A stretch of DNA of 7,872 bases from Chloroflexota bacterium (GTDB taxonomy: Bacteria > Chloroflexota > Ktedonobacteria > Ktedonobacterales > Ktedonobacteraceae): NCBI GenBank assembly GCA_027316975.1, contig DAHVFL010000212.1:1-7872 (forward strand), in the 5' to 3' direction. Below, piece after piece: positions 1-7,194 of the stretch; within the stretch, counting starts at the first letter, position 1, and the number at the start of each line of letters is the position of its first letter. The position numbers and the translations under genes were made by a program. The notes beneath the pieces were generated by a model. The model searched no databases, was not told the origin of the DNA, and was given only the letters and a program-made list of their open reading frames with translations.

Positions 1-3000
1 GGCCGAAATGATATAGGGGTATGTGGAGCCGACCGCAGCCTGGGTCGCTTCCTGTATGTTTCCGTATTTGTTTCGCACGTCATTTTGCAGGGTTGTGAGC
101 CGGCTGGCAAGGTCTGTAAACTGGTTATAGACGACGTGTGAAGTATCCAGGCTATAATCCCACATCAGTTCATAGGCGCTGGTAGAGAAAACTGCTTTTG
201 CATGTAATTTTAGGGAGAGTTGATCGAGCATCGTCAAGAACGAACTGGTGGGCACGAGGAAGGTAGATGCGCTTGACTCATTGCCAGGGATAGGTTGAAA
301 TGTGTTGCCGTGCCATAGATAGTCATTGACGGAGGTAGCCTTAAAAAATCCCACGATGCGTACCTTCAGCGTATACGTGGCGAACGTATAGGTATATATG
401 TCTGCCGGTCGAGTCGCGTATGGGAATTGTACTGTTACCGTAGCGCCAACTTTGATTTGCAGGTCGCGAGCTGTTGGCGCGGTGATGAGCGCTTCAATTA
501 CGCTGGCATTTGCCTGGGGAAGTCGCCCTGCCAGCAAATTGAGGTGCGAAGCGGCCTCATTCATCGACAGCGCGAAGAATTTTAGCGGATTGTAGCTTTT
601 AGGAGAATCGGGTTGTTTAAGTGTAAAGCCTGCCTGTTGGACAGAGAAGAGCGCGGGCCGATTCACATACCTTCCAGTGCGCGCCCGAACATAGGGATCG
701 AGTTGTTTTTCGACGCTCTGCACGACGGAGGATGACAGGCCCAGTGTAGAAGTATCGAGAGTGAACTGAGAACCACTGGATGTTGCGTTCAACGTCGTTT
801 GTAAACCCGCCGTCGTCATGACTGCTGAGAAAAGGGGAATAGAACAGACCATGACGATAGCAGCGATTATCCCGATACCCGTTGTTACCAGCAAGAACCA
901 TGTACGGCGAGCCTGCCCAAAGGCGAGTGTCATGTAAGTGAAGCCAGCGCGTTGCGACTTTGCGCGGGTTGGCCTTTCGCGGCTCATCGCTGTTTCTTCT
1001 CGCACTACGTGAAGGGGCGATTGCTCCTCGTCAAGCCGGAGCATGGGACTCAAAGAAGGTCGTAAGGCCACCCACGCCATGATCGTCACAGCCGCACTAC
1101 AGAGGATTACCAGTCCGGCGAATGCTATGCCGAGCGACCAGGGGAAGACGATCTGTGCTGGTATGATCTGCTGGATGGTATAAAATGTGTCGCTGCCAAC
1201 AACGCCAGGCGCGACAGGCAGCGTTGAAAGAGCCAGTGTGGGTACAACCGTTAGCGCGAGCAATATGCCAGAGCCAACGCCAGCTACAAGCGCAATGAGA
1301 TAGACCAGCCCTTGCTCACACGCCATGATGCCAACGACCTGGCGCTGGGACGCGCCGAGCGCGCGCAACACGACGAATTGGCTCAGGCGGGTACGCACGC
1401 TCAACCACGACGCCAGCAGGTCTCCTACCAAAGCCAGAAGTAGTATCGCTATCACACCGACTGCCAGCATGATAATGAGATTGAGGTAGAGCGGGTCGCC
1501 CTGGTTGCTCTTGAGGAGCGCGCGATAATCGTTCAAGTTTTCCAGGTACATATCTGACGACTGAAGTACGCTCCGTACATGCGCGAGCGCTGCCGGAGTA
1601 TCGGATGTGCGTAGCCAAACGTAATTGGCAGGAGCTTGAAATCCAAATTGACTCGACTCGATGGCCGCGAAGGTCTGATAATCGACAATCATATTGCCCG
1701 ACTGTTGAGTGGCGGCAAGATCATTATTAGTGAGCGTTGGGATGAATTGCACTTCAGCCACGGCCATGTAACGGATATTGTACGTAAGTGCAGTCCCTTC
1801 ATGCGCAAAGAACGTTGCTCCAACGCGCAAGCCGAGATTGTTCCATGTATAGGCATCTACCAGCGCGGGGATCACGCCCTGCTTAATGGCCGACTTCCTC
1901 CCGGCTACCAATTGCGCCAGGAGCGCGTTAAGCGATTGGGATGAGTTCTGCTCGTTCCAGAAAGCGACCTGCGTAAATGTGGCGGGATCGATGGCGCGCA
2001 CCTGTAAAGGGAAAAGGTTAGAACTCTGTCCTACCGTATCTGCTCTGACAAAACCGGCGGATGCAGCCAGCACCCCTGGAATAGTGCGATAGCGATCAGT
2101 TTCTCTAGCTGCAGGCAATTGTGGAGCAGTGAAAGGAACGCTGCCGCTGAAATCTGCCCCGGCCTGATATGCCGTGATATCCGCAGCTCGCTGCGCCTGA
2201 GAAGCTGAAAAAATCAGGGTAAATATGGCGAAGGCTGTGGCTAATGCGAGCAGCATAATCATACGCACCGATTGACGGGGCGAACGGGATACCTGCGTTA
2301 AAGACAACATGGGAACCGCGCTTCGTCCGCGCGCAAGCAAGCGCGATGCTATGCGCAGGAAAAGTGGCGAGAAGCGCAGGAAAAGCAGGACAGCGCCCAG
2401 CAGCAGAAAGACCGGCGCGATTAACGCGATGGGTGCGGAAACAACCGCTTGCGTGCGGGTATCGAGCAATCCGCCAATATCGGTCAGGTACACCGCTACC
2501 CCGTAACCGGTGAACGCGATAATTACTGTCACAAGGTCGAGGTTGAGTCGTTGCCAGAGCGGACGCGCCGCAGAATGTGCGCTTTCTCGACGCAGGGCCA
2601 GGGCATGTATACGTGAGGCGCGCAACAACGCAGCAGCCAGCACAAGCACGATCACACCTATCATCACCAGAGCATACCATTTCATATTCGATATGGCAGC
2701 CAACGGATCATTCGAGATGGTCTTGAGCGCGCTCTGGCTGGTTGCCGGTAGTATGTTGCCAGCAAGCGAAACAACTATTGCATAGGCCAGCAGCGGCCCG
2801 GCCATAAGCGCGAAAAAACACAGCGCCAGGCCCTGCGTGAAGTGCGAGCCAAAGATCTGAGCGGTGCTCGCGCCGCGGCTGCGCATCATAGCAATTGTAC
2901 CGGCCTGACGCTCGACCAGCATTTCTATCATGACAATGACAAAAAATAAGAGCAGGCAAATGATCTGTATGGTCAAAATGGTGATGGGAACGCTGGCTAC

Positions 3001-4110
3001 AGCGATACGGCTGCGCAAGCTCTCAAGCGAACCAGGGCTGGCCGTATTACGTAATACGGGGCTTTCGAGATAAAACTGCTGCGCAATTGAGTTTGGGGAA
3101 CTTAGAATGAGGCTATTGAACTGATTGACTCCTTCTTGCGTGGTAGTAAGCTGATTGATGAGATCATCGAGGCGATCTAGCGTGACACGCGATGGGTCCA
3201 GGTAGTAATACCACTGTAGAATGGCATAATATCCCTCGAGAAAGTAAACTGCGTTGGCTGAATAAGGCGCTGCGCTTTTGTCGAGGGCTGCTAATACGGC
3301 CTGATTGGAAGCGATAGCCGCATAATGCCAGCGCGTATCTTGAGCGACACGCTGGAAGTCCTCCCCGTGCCAGAAGGGGTCGTTGGTTTTCACCGCAAAA
3401 AGGCCAACCACGACCAGTCTCATGCGCTGGCAGTATGAGTGCGGGGATGAAGGGGAGCTATCAGCTTTACCGGGGACGATGGAACAGAGTGATTGCTGAA
3501 GGGCGGCTGAACTGCTGCCCCTCGCGGGAATAGTTGAAAAGTTGGACACTACCGTAATCACGCTGCCAACCTGGACATGTAAGTTGTTTGCGGTGGCGGT
3601 TGTAAGCGCGATTTCAATGACTCCCGGACTAACGCTTCTCGGCAATCGCCCCTGTGCAAGCACAAGGTGAGAAGCTGTTGCGTCTATCGAATTTCCATAG
3701 AGTCGCAAGGGTGTACGAAGTTGCTCTTCTTCAGGCGAGATGATGTTCAACTCTGGAGTCTGGATTTCAAGACGCGGTTGACCTTGTAGATATGGAGTGA
3801 GATTTTGAAAAGCGGAATTGATTTGCTGGTTGATTCCGTCCAATGTTTGCGAAGATAAGCCGATGGCCTGTGTATGCAGCTTTAATTCGGCTGCCGGGGG
3901 AGAGGCTGTGAGGGTATCGCGTAGTCCGGCAGTTTGAAGCACTACTGTGAGAAGAGGTAAGATGGACACCAGCGTGACGGCGGCGATCATCCCTGTTGCC
4001 GTCATCAGTAGCAAAAACCAGTGCTGTCGCCAACGCCACAACGCGAGAGATATGACCGATGTCAGGCTGCGCATAGCGCCAGGCTGCCGCGAAGACGATG
4101 AATTATTCAT
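1..4110 (-). CDS. Giant FtsX-type ABC transporter permease with a second permease module fused in frame (C-terminus beyond left edge)
   Basis: The frame is open from ATG at 4110 to base 1, 1370 codons without a stop, so the gene is partial at its 3' end. TGAGGT (4115-4120) sits 4 bases before the ATG. A complete permease is visible: a transmembrane (TM) helix near residues 31-58, an outer domain near 60-370, an FtsX-type block with TMs near 374-397, 425-450 and 479-500, two TMs near 526-583, a TM near 617-638, a second outer domain near 640-870, and a second FtsX block with TMs near 874-898, 936-960 and 993-1018. The cytoplasmic stretches ERQAGTIAMMRSRGAS and RLSQFVVLRALGAS, just after the first TM of each block, are typical of the family. 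After a charged linker, residues 1071-1370 repeat residues 31-330. Family members are membrane subunits driven by a separate MacB/LolD-like ATPase, for export, lipoprotein transfer or signalling; no ATPase lies in the window, and the substrate cannot be told. Confidence 0.9.
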   Translation of the reverse strand, partial: MNNSSSSRQPGAMRSLTSVISLALWRWRQHWFLLLMTATGMIAAVTLVSILPLLTVVLQTAGLRDTLTASPPAAELKLHTQAIGLSSQTLDGINQQINSAFQNLTPYLQGQPRLEIQTPELNIISPEEEQLRTPLRLYGNSIDATASHLVLAQGRLPRSVSPGVIEIALTTATANNLHVQVGSVITVVSNFSTIPARGSSSAALQQSLCSIVPGKADSSPSSPHSYCQRMRLVVVGLFAVKTNDPFWHGEDFQRVAQDTRWHYAAIASNQAVLAALDKSAAPYSANAVYFLEGYYAILQWYYYLDPSRVTLDRLDDLINQLTTTQEGVNQFNSLILSSPNSIAQQFYLESPVLRNTASPGSLESLRSRIAVASVPITILTIQIICLLLFFVIVMIEMLVERQAGTIAMMRSRGASTAQIFGSHFTQGLALCFFALMAGPLLAYAIVVSLAGNILPATSQSALKTISNDPLAAISNMKWYALVMIGVIVLVLAAALLRASRIHALALRRESAHSAARPLWQRLNLDLVTVIIAFTGYGVAVYLTDIGGLLDTRTQAVVSAPIALIAPVFLLLGAVLLFLRFSPLFLRIASRLLARGRSAVPMLSLTQVSRSPRQSVRMIMLLALATAFAIFTLIFSASQAQRAADITAYQAGADFSGSVPFTAPQLPAARETDRYRTIPGVLAASAGFVRADTVGQSSNLFPLQVRAIDPATFTQVAFWNEQNSSQSLNALLAQLVAGRKSAIKQGVIPALVDAYTWNNLGLRVGATFFAHEGTALTYNIRYMAVAEVQFIPTLTNNDLAATQQSGNMIVDYQTFAAIESSQFGFQAPANYVWLRTSDTPAALAHVRSVLQSSDMYLENLNDYRALLKSNQGDPLYLNLIIMLAVGVIAILLLALVGDLLASWLSVRTRLSQFVVLRALGASQRQVVGIMACEQGLVYLIALVAGVGSGILLALTVVPTLALSTLPVAPGVVGSDTFYTIQQIIPAQIVFPWSLGIAFAGLVILCSAAVTIMAWVALRPSLSPMLRLDEEQSPLHVVREETAMSRERPTRAKSQRAGFTYMTLAFGQARRTWFLLVTTGIGIIAAIVMVCSIPLFSAVMTTAGLQTTLNATSSGSQFTLDTSTLGLSSSVVQSVEKQLDPYVRARTGRYVNRPALFSVQQAGFTLKQPDSPKSYNPLKFFALSMNEAASHLNLLAGRLPQANASVIEALITAPTARDLQIKVGATVTVQFPYATRPADIYTYTFATYTLKVRIVGFFKATSVNDYLWHGNTFQPIPGNESSASTFLVPTSSFLTMLDQLSLKLHAKAVFSTSAYELMWDYSLDTSHVVYNQFTDLASRLTTLQNDVRNKYGNIQEATQAAVGSTYPYIISA
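3042..3059. repeat. 18-base perfect palindrome inside the permease gene
   Basis: CCGTATTAC followed directly by GTAATACGG, nine bases in each arm with no spacer. It encodes part of the first outer domain of the permease (just before the second membrane helix), so it is constrained as coding DNA. It has no T-run and does not look like a terminator. A dimeric DNA-binding protein site or simple chance are both possible. Confidence 0.5.
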
Positions 4111-4114
4111 CTTT

Positions 4115-4120
4115 ACCTCA
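4115..4120 (-). promoter_or_regulatory. Ribosome binding site of the permease
   Basis: The minus strand reads TGAGGT four bases before the ATG at 4110, a good match to the 16S anti-Shine-Dalgarno sequence. It supports this start over the next in-frame ATG, at codon 13. Confidence 0.7.
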
Positions 4121-4176
4121 TTAATTTGACGTGCATTGCCCGAGCAAAAATATGGTGTATGGTAGTAATTCACGCG

Positions 4177-4185
4177 ATTATAACA
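4177..4185 (-). promoter_or_regulatory. Extended -10 promoter for the permease
   Basis: The minus strand reads TGTTATAAT, a perfect -10 hexamer with the upstream TGn extension, in the 108-base gap between the mutS-like gene and the permease. The best -35 position at 17-base spacing (4200-4205, TCGTCT) matches the consensus at only three of six bases, which is usual where an extended -10 compensates. Transcription would start near 4170, leaving a leader of about 60 bases before the permease ATG. This suggests that the permease is transcribed at least partly on its own. I saw no convincing terminator hairpin after the mutS-like stop codon. Confidence 0.5.
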
Positions 4186-4218
4186 CAGGCGTTGGTAAAA
4201 GACGATGGGATGGTATTT

Positions 4219-6087
4219 CTAATCGCCGCCAGGCAAATCGACGGGCAACCCCTCCAATTGCATAATTTTAAGCGCGTTAGTGGTCGGGCATGGCCCATCA
4301 CGCAGCGTGTAATCGAATTCCATGTGTCCATCAATGACATCTTCGCGGAAGTGGTAATTTTTGATGGCAGGTAGACGGGTCTCCAGCTTCACCAGTTCCA
4401 AATCATGGGTCGTGATCACCCCCAGGCAGTTGCGCCCGGCCAACGCGGATATATACGACTCGCTGCCTATCAGCCGTTCGCGGTTATTAGTTCCCTTAAA
4501 AATCTCGTCTACCAGGAAGAACAGTGGCATTTCCTGTCGCTGCTCGCCCGACTCGATGGCGTCTAACAAGGCTTTCAAGCGCCTGACCTCGGCGTAGAAA
4601 TAGGAATAGCCATCGGTAACGGAGTCGCTGATTTTAATGCAGGTGAAAAGCCGGAACAGGGGTGTTTGGAAGTAGCTGGCATTAACAGGGCCACCCGCGT
4701 AAGCCAGGCAGAGACTGATGCCCAGCGTGCGCAAAAAAGTGCTTTTGCCCGACATGTTGGAGCCGGTAATAATGGCGATTTCTCCTGTGTCCGGCATAGA
4801 GAAGTCGTTCACCACTTTTTGCCCTGGTGGAATAAGCGGATGTCCCAACCCTTTTGCTTCCAGGACGGACCGTTCATCGTGTGTGTAATGCTCCGTTACT
4901 TGCGGCAAGGTATATTCGGGGTTGAGATAAGCAAAGGTTGCCAGCGAATGCAACGCCTCAAGCTCGAACCAGGTATCAAGCCAGAGCGGCAGGCGACCGA
5001 CTATCTGATCTCTGTACTGGTTGAAGCGATAGGCGAAATAGAAGTCCCAGGGAACCAGCGCGTTGACGACGACCCACAACAGCATGTTCTTTTGCAGAGA
5101 TGCCGCCGCCGCCACCCGTGACACTTTGTTCAGCAGTATAGACGGTTTCAAGGCCTGTTCAGCGAAAAAAGGCTGGCATAATGCTTTCAGCTGTGTATGT
5201 CCACCGTATCGATAGGATTCCAGGTACTCAAAAATCGCGCTGAGGTGTACAAAGCTGTCAGCGATGAAATTGGCATCTTCAAATGTGTCGCCGCGCTGGT
5301 TTTTGGTTGCGAACAGGTAGAGGATAGTCAGCAGTAGCGCGAGAACCCAGTACTGTGGGATGAGCGCAAAGAGATTGAGCACAAACAGTGTGACGGCGCT
5401 GATGGATAAGACCAGTGAAAGTAAAAGCAGTGGCAGGAGCGATGGGGTTGAGTGACGCTCACTCAGCCAGTTGAGCAGTCGTTTCCCTTCCCATAATTGA
5501 CCCTGGTTACGCGCAGCTACCAGAGATTTCATGGATACCCGGTCGCGAAATAAAGTGAGCGGGGCAAGCTCTGAAATGAGCGCCTGTCTCTTCTGTATGA
5601 TGCGCGCATCCGGTGCGGTCGCGAGCAGCCATGCGCGCAGGCGCTGACTCCCTTCGGCAGAACTGGCCGTATCGAGCAACTGGTGCAGGGAATGTCTGCC
5701 TGTGATATCAAGGTCGATTTCAAAGGGATGCTCCTGGCGCGCGTCATGAAAACGGGCTGGCGGAATATGCTCCCAATCCAGACGTATACGCGCCACCTGC
5801 GTAAGCTTGATGCGCAGCAAGATGCCGTGCCGCTTGATGCTCCGATCAAGGCGCTGGTGAAAATAGACCGCGATGCTGAAAATAACGATAGTCACTGCCG
5901 CGCATGTTATGAGGAGCCACCAGCCTACCAGCACATAGGCCAGGACACTCAAGAGCGCGCCGCCAAAGAAAATGCCCACGCGCGTCCAACCGAGACGATT
6001 ACTGCGGCCATCCAGAGAGTGCAAACGACGCTGCAAGCGCTGAATCTGCCGCTCTATGGCTTTTAAACGTGTCTGTTTTTCGTTCAA
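4219..6087 (-). CDS. Membrane-anchored MutS-family ATPase (MutS domain V protein, not canonical mismatch repair MutS)
   Basis: A 622-residue protein starting at TTG and ending at TAG. An in-frame TGA lies seven codons upstream and the first in-frame ATG is only at codon 186, so TTG is the best start; its Shine-Dalgarno is only a weak AAGAAG. The C-terminal ATPase is clear: Walker A GSNMSGKST (442-450), the segment DSVTDGYSYFYAEVRR (488-503) matching the MutS signature, Walker B with LVDEIFKGTNNRER (525-538), and ITTHD (558-562) as the switch histidine. Residues about 130-400 resemble the MutS core/lever region. The N-terminus is a basic amphipathic helix (about 5-25) followed by hydrophobic helices near 36-55 and 57-76; another hydrophobic pair lies near 216-260. 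The N-terminal mismatch-reading domains of the roughly 850-residue MutS1 are absent. It is probably a membrane-associated ATPase whose clamp may bind DNA or another partner; its job is unknown. Confidence 0.9.
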   Translation of the reverse strand: MNEKQTRLKAIERQIQRLQRRLHSLDGRSNRLGWTRVGIFFGGALLSVLAYVLVGWWLLITCAAVTIVIFSIAVYFHQRLDRSIKRHGILLRIKLTQVARIRLDWEHIPPARFHDARQEHPFEIDLDITGRHSLHQLLDTASSAEGSQRLRAWLLATAPDARIIQKRQALISELAPLTLFRDRVSMKSLVAARNQGQLWEGKRLLNWLSERHSTPSLLPLLLLSLVLSISAVTLFVLNLFALIPQYWVLALLLTILYLFATKNQRGDTFEDANFIADSFVHLSAIFEYLESYRYGGHTQLKALCQPFFAEQALKPSILLNKVSRVAAAASLQKNMLLWVVVNALVPWDFYFAYRFNQYRDQIVGRLPLWLDTWFELEALHSLATFAYLNPEYTLPQVTEHYTHDERSVLEAKGLGHPLIPPGQKVVNDFSMPDTGEIAIITGSNMSGKSTFLRTLGISLCLAYAGGPVNASYFQTPLFRLFTCIKISDSVTDGYSYFYAEVRRLKALLDAIESGEQRQEMPLFFLVDEIFKGTNNRERLIGSESYISALAGRNCLGVITTHDLELVKLETRLPAIKNYHFREDVIDGHMEFDYTLRDGPCPTTNALKIMQLEGLPVDLPGGD

Positions 6088-6121
6088 CTGGTCTTCTTTT
6101 CTTCTTCACTGTTTTTTGCAT

Positions 6122-6127
6122 ATTATA
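6122..6127 (-). promoter_or_regulatory. Possible -10 element for the mutS-like gene
   Basis: The minus strand carries a perfect TATAAT 34 bases upstream of the TTG start, just after the SH3 remnant. No good -35 is visible: the hexamer at 17-base spacing (6145-6150, TAGCGC) matches only two of six positions, and there is no TGn extension. If real, it gives a short leader of about 28 bases and separates the MutS relative from the cyclase-crotonase transcript. Confidence 0.35.
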
Positions 6128-6150
6128 GTTCCAAAAAAGCCAGTGCGCTA

Positions 6151-6319
6151 CTATACAGCCAGTGAGGTGAGATGATCTAACGGAACCCATCCACTTTCCC
6201 CTTGCTGGTTCGTACACCACAGTCACCCACTTTCCTCCTGATGAGCAACCAACTCCTCTCCGACGGCGACTGTGAGTTCTCTGGCTGTAATCGACACTCT
6301 CTTCGTTCTCTGGATTCAT
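6151..6319 (-). pseudogene. Broken small gene for a bacterial SH3-type domain protein
   Basis: An ATG at 6319 follows a strong AAGGAG by five bases. Its frame begins MNPENEESVDYS. The reading then has to shift, at about 6283-6286, into the next frame, which reads RELTVAVGEELVAHQEESG, then TGA (6223-6225), then LWCTNQQGESGWVPLDHL and a TAG at 6151-6153. Joined, with tryptophan (TGG) in place of TGA, this gives a protein of about 55 residues with the SH3 pattern: acidic/aromatic start, ELT, GE, a GW-x-W strand, and G-x-x-GWVP before the last strand. Two lesions (frameshift and nonsense) point to a decayed gene; sequencing error is the alternative for either one alone. It lies 35 bases after the crotonase stop, so it was probably the last gene of that operon. 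Such small SH3-type proteins usually bind peptides or cell wall; no partner can be named here. Confidence 0.7.
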
Positions 6320-6324
6320 ACGAT

Positions 6325-6330
6325 CTCCTT
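6325..6330 (-). promoter_or_regulatory. Strong ribosome binding site of the SH3 remnant
   Basis: The minus strand reads AAGGAG with a 5-base spacer (ATCGT) to the ATG at 6319. It is the best Shine-Dalgarno in the window, and it fixes the original start of the decayed SH3 gene. Ribosomes loading here today would read the unshifted frame for 106 codons and run 89 bases into the start of the mutS-like gene. Confidence 0.65.
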
Positions 6331-6354
6331 CCGGTAACTGGTTGGCTGTGCCGG

Positions 6355-7134
6355 TTAGTGAGTCTTGCCCCTGCGCGCTAACTCTTCCAGGTACTCTGCC
6401 ATCACTGCCTTATGTTCGGGCGAGCTCAGGCAATCTTCCTCGGCGTCCACCATCTCATTCAGCAGGCTTTCAAAATCCTGTGTGAAAGCCTGGTCTATCT
6501 GGCGTTTGGTGTGCTTCAGGGCGGTGAAGGGGATCGCCAGCAGTTCGTTTGCCATTGCCAGGGCGCGCTGCTCCAGCAGTTCGGGCTGGCACACCTCGGC
6601 CAGCAGGTCCATCGCTAACCCCTCTTGAGCGGAGAAGCGGCGACCGAGGAAACAGAGCCGTTTTGCCGGGCCTGCGCCGATGATATGCGCGAGACGCATC
6701 GGCCCCAGCGCGGCTACCAGCCCTTCGCGCACGGCGGGAATACTGAGAATAGCATCGCTGCTGGCTATGCGCAGGTCGCAGGCCAGCGCGACTTGCAGGC
6801 CACCGCCCAGGCAATAGCCCTGGATGGCGGCGATGGTGACGGCGTCGAGGGTTGCCAGCGTACTGACGCCTTTTTCCCAGGTGGCAAACCAATCGCGGGT
6901 CAGCTTGCCCTTTGCCAGCTCTTTGGTATCGAGTCCGCTGCAAAAGGCGCGTCCCTCGCCGCTCACAATCACCACATGTATTTCGCTACTCTGCGCCAGG
7001 TAGGACGTAGCGGTCACAAGGTCCTGCACCCATGCCAGGTTAGCGGCATTGAGCGCGTCGGGGCGATTGAGTCGCAGGCGCGCCAGGTGTTCGTTCACTT
7101 CGCAGCGCATCGTCTCAAGCTCAAGTGTTTCCAT
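6355..7134 (-). CDS. Enoyl-CoA hydratase/isomerase (crotonase) family protein with atypical active site
   Basis: A 259-residue protein of normal crotonase length, ATG to TAA. Family features in order: RLNRPDALNA (21-30), the first oxyanion-hole loop GRAFCSGLD (61-69), the second oxyanion-hole stretch AIQGYCLGGGLQVALACD (103-120), and the C-terminal helices after GRRFSAQEGLAMDLLAEV (164-181). The fold binds acyl-CoA thioesters and stabilises an enolate. By hand alignment with rat enoyl-CoA hydratase, catalytic Glu144 falls on Gln114 and Glu164 on Ala134, so ordinary hydration is doubtful; Glu137 is the nearest acidic side chain. Isomerase, decarboxylase, C-C hydrolase or another crotonase activity is possible. 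AGGAGAG (7141-7147) precedes the start by six bases. The gene follows the cyclase by 60 bases in the same direction, so co-transcription and a joint role in acid or ring catabolism are likely, though the substrate is unknown. Confidence 0.9.
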   Translation of the reverse strand: METLELETMRCEVNEHLARLRLNRPDALNAANLAWVQDLVTATSYLAQSSEIHVVIVSGEGRAFCSGLDTKELAKGKLTRDWFATWEKGVSTLATLDAVTIAAIQGYCLGGGLQVALACDLRIASSDAILSIPAVREGLVAALGPMRLAHIIGAGPAKRLCFLGRRFSAQEGLAMDLLAEVCQPELLEQRALAMANELLAIPFTALKHTKRQIDQAFTQDFESLLNEMVDAEEDCLSSPEHKAVMAEYLEELARRGKTH

Positions 7135-7140
7135 GCATGC

Positions 7141-7147
7141 CTCTCCT
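7141..7147 (-). promoter_or_regulatory. Ribosome binding site of the crotonase gene
   Basis: The minus strand reads AGGAGAG, then six bases, then ATG at 7134. A second ATG overlaps it at 7138 in another frame and would make only five codons (to TGA at 7121-7123). The crotonase frame and spacing favour 7134. Confidence 0.7.
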
Positions 7148-7194
7148 GGAAATTTCGAGTTTGGTGGTTCGGAAGTATTTCAGCGTTCGTTGTT

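Noticed and set aside
2353..2385. Direct repeat of GCGCAGGAAAAG, two copies 21 bases apart
   Set aside because: It encodes LFLRFSP followed by LFLRIAS in the permease, a short in-frame amphipathic repetition after a membrane helix. It is too small to suggest a regulatory or mobile repeat.
2105..2680. A 191-residue minus-strand ORF in another frame within the permease
   Set aside because: It overlaps membrane segments of the permease in a shifted frame, and its composition is that of a shadow frame.
4666..5121. Plus-strand ORFs opposite the mutS-like gene, including this one and 5683-6066
   Set aside because: They are antisense shadows of a well-supported gene with clear motifs and show no domain or ribosome binding site of note.
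4219..6087. Naming the ATPase mutS
   Set aside because: It lacks the mismatch-recognition domains and has membrane segments, so it is a family relative rather than the repair protein.
6130..6165. Possible terminator after the SH3 remnant (CACTGGCT direct repeat followed by TTTTTT on the minus strand)
   Set aside because: The copies are direct, not inverted, and the best stem before the T-run is only about three base pairs.
6223..6225. TGA read as tryptophan by a changed genetic code
   Set aside because: The other genes use TGG throughout for tryptophan, and the same small gene also needs a frameshift. Gene decay or sequencing error explains both lesions better.
5999..6319. A 106-residue minus-strand ORF starting at the strong ribosome binding site
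   Set aside because: Its sequence after the first dozen residues is low-complexity and basic with no recognisable fold, while the neighbouring frame carries a clear SH3 pattern. It also overlaps the mutS-like gene by 89 bases.
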